Shown: one piece after another, positions 1 through 8,679 of the stretch
Layout: the number at the start of each line of letters is the position of its first letter
Position numbering within the stretch: the first letter of the stretch is position 1
DNA from: Falsirhodobacter sp. alg1
Lineage (GTDB): Bacteria; Pseudomonadota; Alphaproteobacteria; Rhodobacterales; Rhodobacteraceae
Direction of reading: 5' to 3'
DNA: 64,000 nt
Assembly (NCBI RefSeq): GCF_000739715.2
Contig: NZ_BBJC02000001.1
Location: 342,737-406,736 of the forward strand
Program-made: the position numbers and the translations under genes
The notes under the pieces: generated by a model
The model's database searches: none
Told to the model about the DNA's origin: nothing
The model's input: only the letters and a program-made list of their open reading frames with translations

Positions 1-1091
1 GTGGGGGCATCCTCAAAATCTTCTTCGGGCTGGGGATCGGGTTCGACCACACGGCGCATCATCTGCGCCCCGCGTGCGAACAGGCCAAGCGGAGGGGTGT
101 CCTCGGCGGGGCGCGGATCGGCACGCAATGCCCGTGGCTGGGTCGCCTTCAACGCATCCGGACGGCCCCATGCGGCATCGTGGCGCGCAGCTGCCGCCCG
201 TGCGGCATCCCCCACCGAAATGCGGGTGCGCGGCTCGGGCAAGGAAACCTCAGGCTCGGCACGGGGGGCGATCCGGGCGGTTAGGCTGCGCATGGCACCG
301 CCCAGGGCGGCAAAGCGCGATGGTGCCGGGCCGGAGGTTTCATCCTCTTCCAGCACCTCGTCGTCCCACTGCTCCTGTCGTTGCAAGGCGCGTTCCTTGC
401 GGCGTTCCTGCATGGAGGATGCAACCTGCGCCGCCCCCGATGCCGAACGCCCCAGCAGGGACAGCACGGTCGTATAGGCAAGGATCAGCCCCACAAGCAG
501 GAAGCGGGCAATGGCGCGGACCTCTGCCATGGCAAAACCGGTCACGAACAGGAAAACGGCCATCAGGGCAAAGCCCATCACGATCGACATCAGCTTCAGA
601 CCGACAGCGGCGGGAAGCGGCAGAATGCCCAGCAGGGCCGCCAGTACGGTATCGCCGAACAGCCCCCCGAGGCCGAAGGTTTCCTGCCAGCTGGCATCGG
701 GGGCATGGGTTGCCGCAAAGACCGAGGCAACGGCCACGCAAAGCACGGCAAACACCGTGCGGCCAATCGCCCGTTCGGCCCCGCGGTGCAGGACGAACCG
801 CCCGCCCCAGACTGCCAGTACCGCCGGAATGGCCCAGGCACCCTTGCCCACCACCACGATCAGGGTAGAGGCGATGGCGGCCCCGAAGGATCCCAGGGTG
901 TTCTGGATCGGCTGATCGCTTTCGACCATCCATCCCTTGTCATGCGGGGAATAGCTTCCCAGCATCAGCACGAACAGAAAGGCCAGAAAAACCAGCCCTA
1001 CGCCCAAAAGCTCGCGGCCCCGCTTTTCCAGCATCGCCTGCGTTGTTTCGTCCAGAAGCGGGTCACGCTGTCTTGCGTTATAGGACGCCAT
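1..1091 (-). CDS. ftsK: DNA translocase FtsK, N-terminal part (cut by window edge)
   Basis: Reading the minus strand from an ATG at 1091 gives an open frame of more than 360 codons that runs off the window, so only the N-terminal membrane domain and the start of the linker are present. The protein begins MASYNARQRDPLL and has about four hydrophobic segments within the first 210 residues (near 27-45, 65-95, 105-122 and 150-200). A long linker rich in Arg, Pro, Ala and Glu follows. This is the layout of FtsK, the divisome DNA pump that resolves chromosome dimers at the septum. The ATPase motor and gamma domains would lie beyond position 1 and cannot be checked. A GGAAGGG ribosome site lies 7 bases before the ATG, inside the end of the upstream aminotransferase gene, so the two are probably co-transcribed. 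An SpoIIIE-like paralogue is the alternative. Confidence 0.85.
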   Translation of the reverse strand, partial: MASYNARQRDPLLDETTQAMLEKRGRELLGVGLVFLAFLFVLMLGSYSPHDKGWMVESDQPIQNTLGSFGAAIASTLIVVVGKGAWAIPAVLAVWGGRFVLHRGAERAIGRTVFAVLCVAVASVFAATHAPDASWQETFGLGGLFGDTVLAALLGILPLPAAVGLKLMSIVMGFALMAVFLFVTGFAMAEVRAIARFLLVGLILAYTTVLSLLGRSASGAAQVASSMQERRKERALQRQEQWDDEVLEEDETSGPAPSRFAALGGAMRSLTARIAPRAEPEVSLPEPRTRISVGDAARAAAARHDAAWGRPDALKATQPRALRADPRPAEDTPPLGLFARGAQMMRRVVEPDPQPEEDFEDAP

Positions 1092-1093
1092 TC

Positions 1094-2278
1094 TCAATCC
1101 CTTCCGTAAAGACAGCTGTGCAGGGTGGTCAGGCCCCGCTCGGTATCATCATGATCGGCCACCAGTGCCACGCGAATGAAGCCCGCGCCGGGATTGATGC
1201 CATCGACCTCCCGCGCCAGATAGGCACCGGGCAAAACGCGCAGCCCGGTTTCGGTCCAGAGTTTCAGCGTTGCCGCTTCCCCGTCGGGGACAGGCAGCCA
1301 CAGAAAGAAACCACCCTCGGGGCAGCGGTATCCCGCGACGTCGGCAAAGATGCGATCGGCCAGATCGAATTTCGCCTGATACAGCGCGCGGGATGCCTCG
1401 ACGTGGGCCTCATCGTTCCATGCGGCAACGGAAACGGCCTGAATGGGCAGCGGCAGGGGGGCGCCTGCAAAGGCGCGCAGCTTGCGGATCTGGCGGATAC
1501 CTTCCGGGCCGCCGGCCACAAACCCCGACCGAAGCCCCGGCAGGTTGGAACGTTTGGAAAGGGAGTGGAACACGAACACCCGCTCGGGGTCGGTGCCTGT
1601 GCTGTTCGCGACATCCAATGCGCCGGGAGGGGGCGTGTCGCGCCAGATCTCGGAATAGCACTCGTCCGAGAAGATCCGGAAATCATGTTTCTCGGCCAAG
1701 GCCATCAGGCGGGCCAGATACTCACGCGAGGCGATGGCCCCCTGCGGATTTCCGGGCGAGCAGATGTAGGCAATCGTCACACGGTCCAGCACTTCGGGCG
1801 GCAGTGCCTCATAATCAGGCAGAAATCCGGTTTCGGCAGTTGCAGGCACATAGACAGGCTCGGCCCCGAGGGCGAGGGCGGCCATCGCATAGACCTGATA
1901 GAAGGGATTCGGCATCAGGATCACCGGACGCGCCCCGTTCCGGGTTTCGGGCGACAGGGCAAGGGCGGCATTGAACAGCCCTTCCCGTGTGCCGTTCAAC
2001 GTCATGATTCGGTTCGGCCCCACGGCAACGTTGTAACGACGCCCGATCCAACCGGATATGGCCTCCAGCAGTTCGGGGGTGCCATCATTTGCGGGGTATT
2101 TCCCGAAACCACCCAGATTTTGTGCGATGACCTGGCCCACGAAAGAGGGCATCGGGTGCTTCGGCTCTCCGATGGACATATGCATGACCTCACCGCCCGC
2201 CGGATGATCTGCCAGCAGGGCGCGAAGACGTGGGAACGCGTATTCGGGTAGGTCCGAAAACCTTTCGGGAAATTGCAT
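1094..2278 (-). CDS. PLP-dependent class I/II aminotransferase (DapC-like)
   Basis: This is a 394-residue fold-type I aminotransferase. Visible landmarks are the substrate-side motif SIGEPKHPMP (35-44), the cofactor stacking region NPFYQVY (124-130), SPGNPQG (174-180), SDECYSEIW (204-212) and the Schiff-base lysine K242 in SLSKRSNLPGLRSGF. These fit the aspartate-aminotransferase-like group that includes succinyldiaminopimelate aminotransferase (DapC) and related alanine aminotransferases. Substrate cannot be fixed from motifs. GAGG lies 7 bases before the ATG. The stop codon ends 2 bases before the ftsK start, so the gene is translationally close to ftsK. A role in lysine/peptidoglycan precursor synthesis would suit that neighbour, but this is inference. 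Confidence 0.85.
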   Translation of the reverse strand: MQFPERFSDLPEYAFPRLRALLADHPAGGEVMHMSIGEPKHPMPSFVGQVIAQNLGGFGKYPANDGTPELLEAISGWIGRRYNVAVGPNRIMTLNGTREGLFNAALALSPETRNGARPVILMPNPFYQVYAMAALALGAEPVYVPATAETGFLPDYEALPPEVLDRVTIAYICSPGNPQGAIASREYLARLMALAEKHDFRIFSDECYSEIWRDTPPPGALDVANSTGTDPERVFVFHSLSKRSNLPGLRSGFVAGGPEGIRQIRKLRAFAGAPLPLPIQAVSVAAWNDEAHVEASRALYQAKFDLADRIFADVAGYRCPEGGFFLWLPVPDGEAATLKLWTETGLRVLPGAYLAREVDGINPGAGFIRVALVADHDDTERGLTTLHSCLYGRD

Positions 2279-2381
2279 CGACTGCCTCGTGTTCGGGGTC
2301 TATTGCCCCTTTTTTGGACAGGATAACGGCTTCGGCGCTGCGGGTCCAGAAATTACCCTGTAATCGGCGAACCTTGTTCGA

Positions 2382-3710
2382 TCATGCGCGGACAAGATCC
2401 TCCATCGCGGTACCGATGCGCAGCAGGCGCTCTTCCTGCATCGGGGCGCACATCAGGCTGAAACCGCAGGACGGGACGGATGTCGGAAGTGTCAGGGCAC
2501 ATCCCCCCAGCATATTCCCGATGCGGGTATTCCGCAGGGCCAGCAGGTTTTCGGTCACATAATACTCATCATCCTGCATCAGCCGGTCCGCATTCGGTGG
2601 CAGTATGGGAGAGGTAGGCAGGACAACCGCATCAAATCCGGCGATCCGCTGCTGCCATTCGGCACGGATATCGGCCAATCTGCGGGTGTGGGCGATGTAA
2701 TCCGCAGCCGTCACGTCACGCCCCGCCTCGAAACGTTCACGGATACGGGAGAACATGCGGTCGGGATGGGCGGTAATCAGGTCACGCCAGATCGCATAGC
2801 CCTCGGCGGTAAACAGGGGGCCGGAAAAGGCCAGAGCCTCCCGCAACGGATCAAATTCCAGCGCGGTGATCTGGGCCCCTGCCGCACCCAGTTTGATAAT
2901 GGCACGTTCAAAGGATTTGGCAGGTTCGGGCCGCAGATCCTCGGTGCCGACGGTATCCAAGACCGCAATGCGCAGACCGGCAATGCCGACATCGGCCAGA
3001 TCGGTGGGTCGGGTTCCCTCCATTGCGGCCAGCAGCATCGCGCAATCCTCGACCGAGCGGGCAAGCGGCCCGATCGTATCCAGCGTCTCGCACAGGGGGA
3101 CGACGCCCTTTCCGCTAAGACGGCCATGAGTGGTCTTCAGGCCGACCAGATCGTTCCATCCTGCCGGGTTCCGTACAGACCCGCCGGTATCCGTGCCGAT
3201 TGCCGCAGGGGCCAGGCCATAAGCCACCGAGGCCGCCGCCCCCGAGGATGACCCCCCGGCCACAGCATCGGGATCATGCACATTCGGCGGGGTTGCGGTG
3301 ACGGGGTTCAGGCCAAGGCCGGAAAAGGCCAGCTCGCTCATATGAGTTTTGCCAAGGCACACCAGCCCGCCCATCGTGGCAGTGGCCAGAACGGCGGCAT
3401 CGGTATCGGGTGTGCGCCCTTTCAGCAGGGCGCTTCCTGCCTCGGTGGCGGTGCCTGCCGTGTCGAACAGATCCTTCCAGCTGATCGGAACCCCGTCCAG
3501 CGGGCCGTGCCGGCGGCTGTCCTTGGCGCGAGTGGCGGCTGCCAGTGCCTCGTCCCGGGCGCGTTCGGGAGTCATGCGGGCATAGATGCGATCCGCGTAT
3601 TCATGGGCTTGGGCGGCCTCCAGAAACGCTTCGGTCAGTTCGACCGCATTGATCTTGCCGCTTTGGATGCCACGACCAAGATCCGTGGCCGTTTGGGTGC
3701 GCCAATCCAT
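2382..3710 (-). CDS. Amidase signature family hydrolase
   Basis: A 442-residue serine amidohydrolase with the Ser-cisSer-Lys triad of the amidase signature family: K79 in PISWKDLFDTAG, the cis-serine in AGGSSSGAA (about S154) and the nucleophile S178 in GTDTGGSVRNP. It hydrolyses a carboxamide. The family includes GatA, indole-acetamide and aryl-amide hydrolases. The lack of gatB/gatC beside it and its short length argue against GatA. I chose the ATG at 3710 because GGAG lies 8 bases upstream. The open frame continues about 124 codons further upstream, but that part is arginine/proline-rich and overlaps the divergent hydroxylase gene. The gene is divergent from the UbiH-type gene and 103 bases upstream of the aminotransferase on the same strand. 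Confidence 0.85.
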   Translation of the reverse strand: MDWRTQTATDLGRGIQSGKINAVELTEAFLEAAQAHEYADRIYARMTPERARDEALAAATRAKDSRRHGPLDGVPISWKDLFDTAGTATEAGSALLKGRTPDTDAAVLATATMGGLVCLGKTHMSELAFSGLGLNPVTATPPNVHDPDAVAGGSSSGAAASVAYGLAPAAIGTDTGGSVRNPAGWNDLVGLKTTHGRLSGKGVVPLCETLDTIGPLARSVEDCAMLLAAMEGTRPTDLADVGIAGLRIAVLDTVGTEDLRPEPAKSFERAIIKLGAAGAQITALEFDPLREALAFSGPLFTAEGYAIWRDLITAHPDRMFSRIRERFEAGRDVTAADYIAHTRRLADIRAEWQQRIAGFDAVVLPTSPILPPNADRLMQDDEYYVTENLLALRNTRIGNMLGGCALTLPTSVPSCGFSLMCAPMQEERLLRIGTAMEDLVRA

Positions 3711-3805
3711 ATGCAGTCTCCAACTTTCCGTCAAAACACGCTTCACTTCGGGGCAGGCTAGCATAGATGATGGACATTCCCATACCCCAACCCGAAGATC
3801 CCGCC

Positions 3806-5011
3806 ATGAAACAAATGACCGATATCGTGATCGTAGGGGGTGGCCTGAACGGGCCGTCGCTGGCGCTGGGGCTGGCGCAGGCCGGATTCGATGTAATGCT
3901 GGTGGATGCACGCCCCGCACCGGCGCGGGCGGAACGCGGGTTCGACGGGCGGGCCTATTCGCTGGCGATCGCCTCGCGGCGGTTGTTGCAGGCGATAGGG
4001 GTATGGCGCCATGTGGCAGAGCGGGCGGAACCGATCCTACGCATACGGGCAGGCGATGGCCGCGTGGGGCATGGCGCTTCACCCTTCGTGCTGGGGTTCG
4101 ATCATGCCGAGATCGAAGAGGGGCCGATGGGGTTCATGCTGGAGGACCGGTTCCTCTATGCCGCCCTGCGATCCGAAATGGCCAATGAGCCGCGGATCGA
4201 TCTGCGCAGCGGCGAAACCGTGACGGATCAGGGAACGGGCTGGGTCCGGCTCGGGTCGGGAGAGCGGGTCACGGCGCGGTTGGTCGTGGGCTGCGACGGG
4301 CGTAGCAGCGAAACCGCGCGGCTGGCCGGTATCCGGCGGAACGAATGGGATTACAGACAGACGGCTCTTGTAACGGCCGTGCATCATGAACGTCCGCATG
4401 GGGGGACGGCGCATCAGGTCTTCATGCCCTCGGGGCCGATGGCGATCCTGCCGCTGCTGGGGGGGCATATGTCCTCGATCGTCTGGAGCGAGGAGCGGAA
4501 TGCGGCGACAGCCATCTCTGCATTGGACAACGACGGGTTTCTGGCCGCGCTGCGCCCGAGGTTCGGGGATTTTCTGGGCGAGATCGCCTTGGCAGGGGAC
4601 AGGTTCACCTATCCGCTGTCCCTTAGTCTGGCAGAGCGGTTTGTGGCGCCGCGCGTGGCCCTGGTGGGCGATTCCGCGCATGGCGTACACCCGCTGGCAG
4701 GTCAGGGGCTGAACCTTGGCCTGCGCGATGTGGGGGCCTTGGTCGATGTTCTGGTCGATGCATCCCGCCGGGGTGAGGATATCGGCGCTCTGGATGTCTT
4801 GCAGCGGTATCAGGATTGGCGCCGGGGTGAGGTCACGACAATGGCGCTTGGCATGGATGCAATGAACCGGCTGTTTTCGAACGACAATCCGGTTCTGCGT
4901 TTGGGGCGTGACCTAGGGCTGGGGGCGGTCAATGCCCTGCCCGGATTGCGTCGCCGCCTGATCCGCCAGGCGGCAGGGCTGTCGGGCAGGATGCCGACAC
5001 TGCTGCGCTGA
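3806..5011 (+). CDS. ubiH: UbiH/UbiF/COQ6-type FAD-dependent hydroxylase (ubiquinone synthesis)
   Basis: A 401-residue flavoprotein monooxygenase of the UbiH/VisC/COQ6 family, which hydroxylates the benzoquinol ring during ubiquinone synthesis using FAD and NAD(P)H. It shows the N-terminal dinucleotide fold GGGLNG (11-16), the central VVGCDGRSS motif shared by this hydroxylase class, and the C-terminal FAD-ribityl motif ALVGDSAHGVHPLAGQGLN. Start choice: ATG at 3806 (MKQMTDIV) or 3815 matches the usual family N-terminus. An in-frame ATG at 3767 would add 13 residues. The exact ring position attacked (UbiH, UbiF or a multifunctional UbiL/UbiM-like enzyme) cannot be told from motifs. It is transcribed away from the amidase and ends 7 bases before the end of the convergent Trm112-like gene. 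Confidence 0.85.
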   Translation: MKQMTDIVIVGGGLNGPSLALGLAQAGFDVMLVDARPAPARAERGFDGRAYSLAIASRRLLQAIGVWRHVAERAEPILRIRAGDGRVGHGASPFVLGFDHAEIEEGPMGFMLEDRFLYAALRSEMANEPRIDLRSGETVTDQGTGWVRLGSGERVTARLVVGCDGRSSETARLAGIRRNEWDYRQTALVTAVHHERPHGGTAHQVFMPSGPMAILPLLGGHMSSIVWSEERNAATAISALDNDGFLAALRPRFGDFLGEIALAGDRFTYPLSLSLAERFVAPRVALVGDSAHGVHPLAGQGLNLGLRDVGALVDVLVDASRRGEDIGALDVLQRYQDWRRGEVTTMALGMDAMNRLFSNDNPVLRLGRDLGLGAVNALPGLRRRLIRQAAGLSGRMPTLLR

Positions 5012-5018
5012 AGCGGCG

Positions 5019-5198
5019 TCAGTCCAGTTCGCGTGCCTCAGCCACCAGCATCACGGGAATACCATCCCGGATCGGAAAGGCGAGGTTGGCCGATTTCGAC
5101 ACCAGCTCTTGCCGTTCGGGATCATAGGTCAGAAGCGATTTGGTGACGGGGCAGACCAGCGCCTCCAGCATCCGGCGATCGAGTACGGTTCCGCTCAT
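5019..5198 (-). CDS. Trm112-like small protein
   Basis: A 59-residue protein (starts [20 protein letters not shown]) of the Trm112/YcaR family. The family shape is clear: a short helix [18 protein letters not shown] followed by a compact beta domain ending [19 protein letters not shown]. In eukaryotes and archaea Trm112 activates methyltransferases. The bacterial members are mostly uncharacterised small partners. Only one cysteine of the zinc-type knuckle is present, so metal binding is doubtful. The start codon overlaps the stop of the Lon-domain gene as ATGA, so translation is coupled. This three-gene order (thioredoxin-like, Lon-domain, Trm112) looks like one operon. Confidence 0.85.
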   Translation of the reverse strand: MSGTVLDRRMLEALVCPVTKSLLTYDPERQELVSKSANLAFPIRDGIPVMLVAEARELD

Positions 5199-5839
5199 TG
5201 CATCATATCTCCGTCAAGGCCGCCGCGCAGGGCGAATTGGATCAGGGTCACCAGTGTTTCGCGTCTGGTTACCAGCGAAGGGGCCTCCAGCAAAGCCTGT
5301 TTGTCCTCGGGCGGGAAAGGGCAAAGCATCGAGAGAGAGTTGATCAGCAACTCCTCTTCAGCATCCTTCAGGCTGCTCCAGTCGGTCGATAGCTCCAGAG
5401 CCTCAAAATACCGGGTCAGCGAGGCCATGAAGGCCTCTCGGTCAAAACCGGTATCCTCTTCGGGACCCTGCAGATCACGCCCGAAGCTGGACCAATCCAC
5501 ATAAGCCCGCAAATAGGGGGCATCATCGCCTGCATCACGCCGCATGCGGAATCGGGAAATTCCGGTCAGGGTGATCATGTAGCGACCATCCTCGGTTTCG
5601 GAAAATCCGGTCAGACGGCCCGCGCAGCCGATCGCATGCAGCTTCAGATCCTCCGATCCCGGAATCTCCCGGGGCTGGATCATGCCCAACAGACGGTCCG
5701 GGGTGGCCATGACATCTTCCAGCATCTGCAGATAACGCGGCTCGAAGATATGCAGGGGCATCTTTGCCCTTGGCAACAGCAAGGCGCCGGGCAAAGGGAA
5801 AAGCGGAATCGTTTCGGGAAGGTTGGCGGCTTTGATCAT
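5195..5839 (-). CDS. Lon substrate-binding (N-terminal) domain protein
   Basis: A 214-residue stand-alone version of the N-terminal domain of Lon protease, with no AAA+ or peptidase part. Typical features are the opening [26 protein letters not shown] split over residues 11-36, the MLGMI-type strand ([10 protein letters not shown]), the GCAGRL turn and the [11 protein letters not shown] strand, then a helical C-terminal half. Free LonN domains are thought to bind unfolded or substrate proteins. No enzymatic role is proven. It lies 39 bases downstream of a thioredoxin-type co-chaperone gene and overlaps the Trm112-like gene by 4 bases, which suggests a protein-quality role, as inference. Confidence 0.85.
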   Translation of the reverse strand: MIKAANLPETIPLFPLPGALLLPRAKMPLHIFEPRYLQMLEDVMATPDRLLGMIQPREIPGSEDLKLHAIGCAGRLTGFSETEDGRYMITLTGISRFRMRRDAGDDAPYLRAYVDWSSFGRDLQGPEEDTGFDREAFMASLTRYFEALELSTDWSSLKDAEEELLINSLSMLCPFPPEDKQALLEAPSLVTRRETLVTLIQFALRGGLDGDMMQ

Positions 5840-5878
5840 ACCGCCAAACCTAGTCCGTTCCCGGTGCGGGGAAACCCG

Positions 5879-6787
5879 TCATAGAAAGATCATGGAAGAC
5901 AGGCGACGACGGCCTTTCAGGACGATCGGATCCTGCGGTTTCAAGGCGTCGAAAATAGTGAACAACTGGGCACGTGCCGCCCCGTCGTTCCATTCACGAT
6001 CCCTGCGGAAAAGTTCCAGAAGCTCGTTCACGGCGTCCTCGACCTTGCCCGAGGCATGAAGTGCCGAGGCCAGATCGAAGCGGGCCTGATGGTTGTCGGG
6101 ATCTGCCTCGACCGCCGCACGCAGTTCCGCCTCGGGGCCGGCTGCTGCAGCCTGGCGCGCAAGTGCGATCTGGGCACGGACAGCTTCTGCTTCCTTGGTG
6201 CCGGCAATCTTTTCGGGGGCCGAGTTCAGCAGGGTCTCGGCTTGATCCAGATCATCCGTTGCGATCTGGCAACGCACCAGTCCGGCAAAGGCAGCGGCGT
6301 TTTCAGGCTCTTCTTCCAGAATGGCGGCGAAGGTTTCAGCGGCATCTGCCACAGCACCTTCGGCAAGCATCTGGTCGGCTGCCTCAAGGGCCTCACCCAG
6401 CCCGCCATCGCCTGCCAGTGCGGCCAGCTTGTCAACAAATGCCTTGATCTCGGATTGGGGCAATGCCCCCTGGAATGCGTCAACCGGTTGACCGCGGAAG
6501 AAGGCATAGACTGTCGGGACGGATTGCACACGCAGCTGTGCCGCGATCTGCTGGTTCTGGTCCACGTCGACCTTTACCATCTTCACTTTGCCCTTGGCAG
6601 CGACCACGGCAGCCTCAAGCGCGGGCATCAGGGTTTTGCAGGGGCCGCACCATGGGGCCCAGAAATCCACGATAACCGGAACTTCCTGACTGGCCTCGAC
6701 CACATCGGCCATGAAGGTGGCCTCGGTCGTGTCCTTGATCAGGTCGTTTGTAGGTGCTGCCGCTGTGGTATTGCCAAGCCCGAACAT
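5879..6787 (-). CDS. Thioredoxin-fold co-chaperone, CnoX/YbbN-like
   Basis: A 302-residue two-part protein. Residues 18-115 are a thioredoxin domain with an intact CGPC active site (WCGPC at 46-50) and cis-proline SVPTVYAFF. Residues about 125-300 are alpha-helical, TPR-like and Glu/Ala-rich. This is the CnoX (YbbN) architecture, a chaperedoxin that protects proteins from oxidation and hands them to chaperonin. Many YbbN proteins (such as the E. coli one) lack the second active-site cysteine, whereas both are kept here, so real redox activity is likely. It is the first gene of the operon with the Lon-domain and Trm112-like genes. The ATG at 6787 follows a GGAGG-like site (RC of cctcc). Confidence 0.88.
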   Translation of the reverse strand: MFGLGNTTAAAPTNDLIKDTTEATFMADVVEASQEVPVIVDFWAPWCGPCKTLMPALEAAVVAAKGKVKMVKVDVDQNQQIAAQLRVQSVPTVYAFFRGQPVDAFQGALPQSEIKAFVDKLAALAGDGGLGEALEAADQMLAEGAVADAAETFAAILEEEPENAAAFAGLVRCQIATDDLDQAETLLNSAPEKIAGTKEAEAVRAQIALARQAAAAGPEAELRAAVEADPDNHQARFDLASALHASGKVEDAVNELLELFRRDREWNDGAARAQLFTIFDALKPQDPIVLKGRRRLSSMIFL

Positions 6788-6847
6788 AGAAGCCTCCGTA
6801 ATGGGTTGGCCCCTATATGCGTGTGCGCGGGCCGAACGCCAAGGGGA

Positions 6848-7636
6848 TCACAGGTCAAAGGTGGCAAAAACAGGAACATGGTCCGACGGTTGGGTCCATC
6901 CGCGAACCTCGCGCAGGATGCGGCTGGAATGGGTGGCGCTGGCGATATCCGGCGTGGCCCAGATATGGTCCAGCCTGCGCCCCTTGTCGGCCGCATCCCA
7001 ATCTGCCGCGCGATAGGACCACCAGCTATAGAGCTTGCCTTCGGGAATATCCTTGCGCGTCACATCCACCCAGGCACCGGCATCCTGTGCCTGCGCCAGA
7101 TGCTCCACCTCGATGGGGGTATGGCTGACGATCTTCAGCAGCTTCTTGTGCGACCAGACGTCATCTTCCTGCGGTGCGATGTTCAGATCGCCCACCAGAA
7201 TGGATTTCCGGGGCTTTGCCTCATGCGCCCAATCGCGCATTTCGGTAAGATAATCCAGCTTCTGGCCGAATTTCTCGTTCACTTCGCGGTCGGGAAGATC
7301 GCCGCCAGCCGGGACATAGCAGTTATGGATCGTTACGCCGTTTTCCAGCGTGGCCGAAACGTGGCGCGCATGACCCAGAGAGGCAAAATCCCGATCCCCT
7401 GCATCGGTCAGGGGCAGGCGCGACAGGATCGCAACGCCGTTGTATCCTTTCTGCCCCCGCGCGACCATCCAGTGATAGCCCAAGGCCTTGAACATCTCGG
7501 TCGGGATTTTATCGACCGGGCTTTTGCATTCCTGCAGGCACAGCACATCGGGCAACTGTTCGGTCATCAGGCGGGCAACCAGACTTTCGCGCAGGCGAAC
7601 CGAGTTGATGTTCCATGTCGCAAGGGTAAAGGCCAT
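6848..7636 (-). CDS. xthA: Exodeoxyribonuclease III
   Basis: A 262-residue EEP-fold AP endonuclease/3'-exonuclease of base excision repair. It begins MAFTLATWNINSVRL, with the metal-ligand region CLQECK, the catalytic VGDLNIAP motif and the terminal SDHVPVFATFDL containing the catalytic Asp-His pair. The ATG at 7636 fits the family start and sits close to a purine-rich site. The open frame extends 37 codons upstream, but that part is not family-like and covers the terminator hairpin at 7674-7702. It lies on the same strand as, but separated by a terminator from, the response regulator gene. Confidence 0.92.
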   Translation of the reverse strand: MAFTLATWNINSVRLRESLVARLMTEQLPDVLCLQECKSPVDKIPTEMFKALGYHWMVARGQKGYNGVAILSRLPLTDAGDRDFASLGHARHVSATLENGVTIHNCYVPAGGDLPDREVNEKFGQKLDYLTEMRDWAHEAKPRKSILVGDLNIAPQEDDVWSHKKLLKIVSHTPIEVEHLAQAQDAGAWVDVTRKDIPEGKLYSWWSYRAADWDAADKGRRLDHIWATPDIASATHSSRILREVRGWTQPSDHVPVFATFDL

Positions 7637-7673
7637 CGGAGGTCTCCGCAGAAAGGGTTTTCCGCCATTAGCC

Positions 7674-7702
7674 ATAAAAAGAGGCCGGGCAAAAGCCCGG
7701 CC
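7674..7702 (-). terminator. Rho-independent terminator downstream of the response regulator
   Basis: An 8-base perfect stem (GGCCGGGC at 7683-7690, GCCCGGCC at 7695-7702) with an AAAA/TTTT loop. On the minus strand it is followed by TCTTTTTA. It would end transcription coming from the regulator gene at 7822-8508, leaving about 120 bases of 3' transcript. Confidence 0.75.
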
Positions 7703-7821
7703 CAAGGTCCAACAGGGAGGTGCCGTGCCATAACCCCGACACGACAAGGGGAACTGTTGATGCCTGACGATTGCATCTCATGGTTAACATAAGGTGCAAG
7801 AAACGCACTTAAAGGGTGGAA

Positions 7822-8508
7822 TCAAGCAACAAGCCGATATCCGCCACTTTCCGTGACCAAAAGGCGCGCATTGGAGGGATCCGGCTCGATTTTCTGCCGC
7901 AAACGATAGATGTGGGTTTCCAGCGTGTGCGTGGTTACGCCCGCATTATAGCCCCACACCTCATGAAGCAGCACGTCTCGCGCGACCACACCCTGCGTTG
8001 CCCGGTACAGGAACTTGAGGATGTTCGTTTCCTTTTCCGTCAGGCGGATTTTCTTGTCCTTGTCATCCACCAGCAGCTTTTGCGCGGGGCGGAAAGAATA
8101 CGGGCCAAGCTGGAAAATGGCATCTTCGGATTGTTCATGCGTCCGCAATTGCGCACGCAGGCGGGCCAGAAGAACCGGAAACTTGAACGGTTTGGTCACA
8201 TAATCATTCGCGCCGGAATCGAGGCCCAGAATCGTATCCGCATCCGTGTCATGCCCTGTCAGCATCAGGATCGGGGATTTCACGCCGGCCTTGCGCATCC
8301 GGCGGCACAATTCACGCCCATCCGTATCGGGCAGGCCGACATCGAGGATGATCAGATCGTAATGGCCGCTCTTTGCCTTTTCCATGCCGTCCGTGCCGGT
8401 ACCGGCCTCGAACACGTCGAAATCTTCGGTCATGACCAGCTGCTCGCTGAGCGCCTCACGCAAATCGTCGTCGTCGTCTACCAGTAGAATCTTTTTCAGG
8501 GCGGCCAT
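7822..8508 (-). CDS. OmpR/PhoB-family response regulator (CenR-like)
   Basis: A 228-residue two-domain regulator. The receiver domain has the acidic pocket DDDDD (11-15), phosphoacceptor D56 in IILDVGLP, the conserved Thr in LMLTGHD and Lys in VTKPFKF. A winged-helix DNA-binding domain follows (about 125-228), with HTLETHIYRLRQKIE as its recognition helix. The strong match of LVDDDDDLREALSEQL and GVTTHTLETHIYRLRQKIE to my memory of CenR-type regulators (essential envelope regulators of alphaproteobacteria) suggests that identity, but I cannot confirm it without a search. The ATG at 8508 has GGAG 9 bases upstream. A TTG 5 codons earlier is less likely. No histidine kinase is adjacent, so the partner is elsewhere. 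The downstream terminator makes this a one-gene unit. Confidence 0.85.
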   Translation of the reverse strand: MAALKKILLVDDDDDLREALSEQLVMTEDFDVFEAGTGTDGMEKAKSGHYDLIILDVGLPDTDGRELCRRMRKAGVKSPILMLTGHDTDADTILGLDSGANDYVTKPFKFPVLLARLRAQLRTHEQSEDAIFQLGPYSFRPAQKLLVDDKDKKIRLTEKETNILKFLYRATQGVVARDVLLHEVWGYNAGVTTHTLETHIYRLRQKIEPDPSNARLLVTESGGYRLVA

Positions 8509-8679
8509 TTTAAGCTTCTCCAAACATCACGGTTTGTGTCTGAAACCCAAATTGGGCCGAACGCCACCTGTAGCAATAATTACAACAGCCGGATCACGGC
8601 GACGTGTCGGTTAACAGGGGTATGTTTCAATTTGTGGTGTCAGTGGTTATCTCGATCAGGGACAATGGGGGGATATGTG

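Noticed and set aside
3711..4082. N-terminal extension of the amidase by 124 codons
   Set aside because: The extension is Arg/Pro/His-rich, lies opposite the real hydroxylase gene, and a good ribosome site supports the ATG at 3710.
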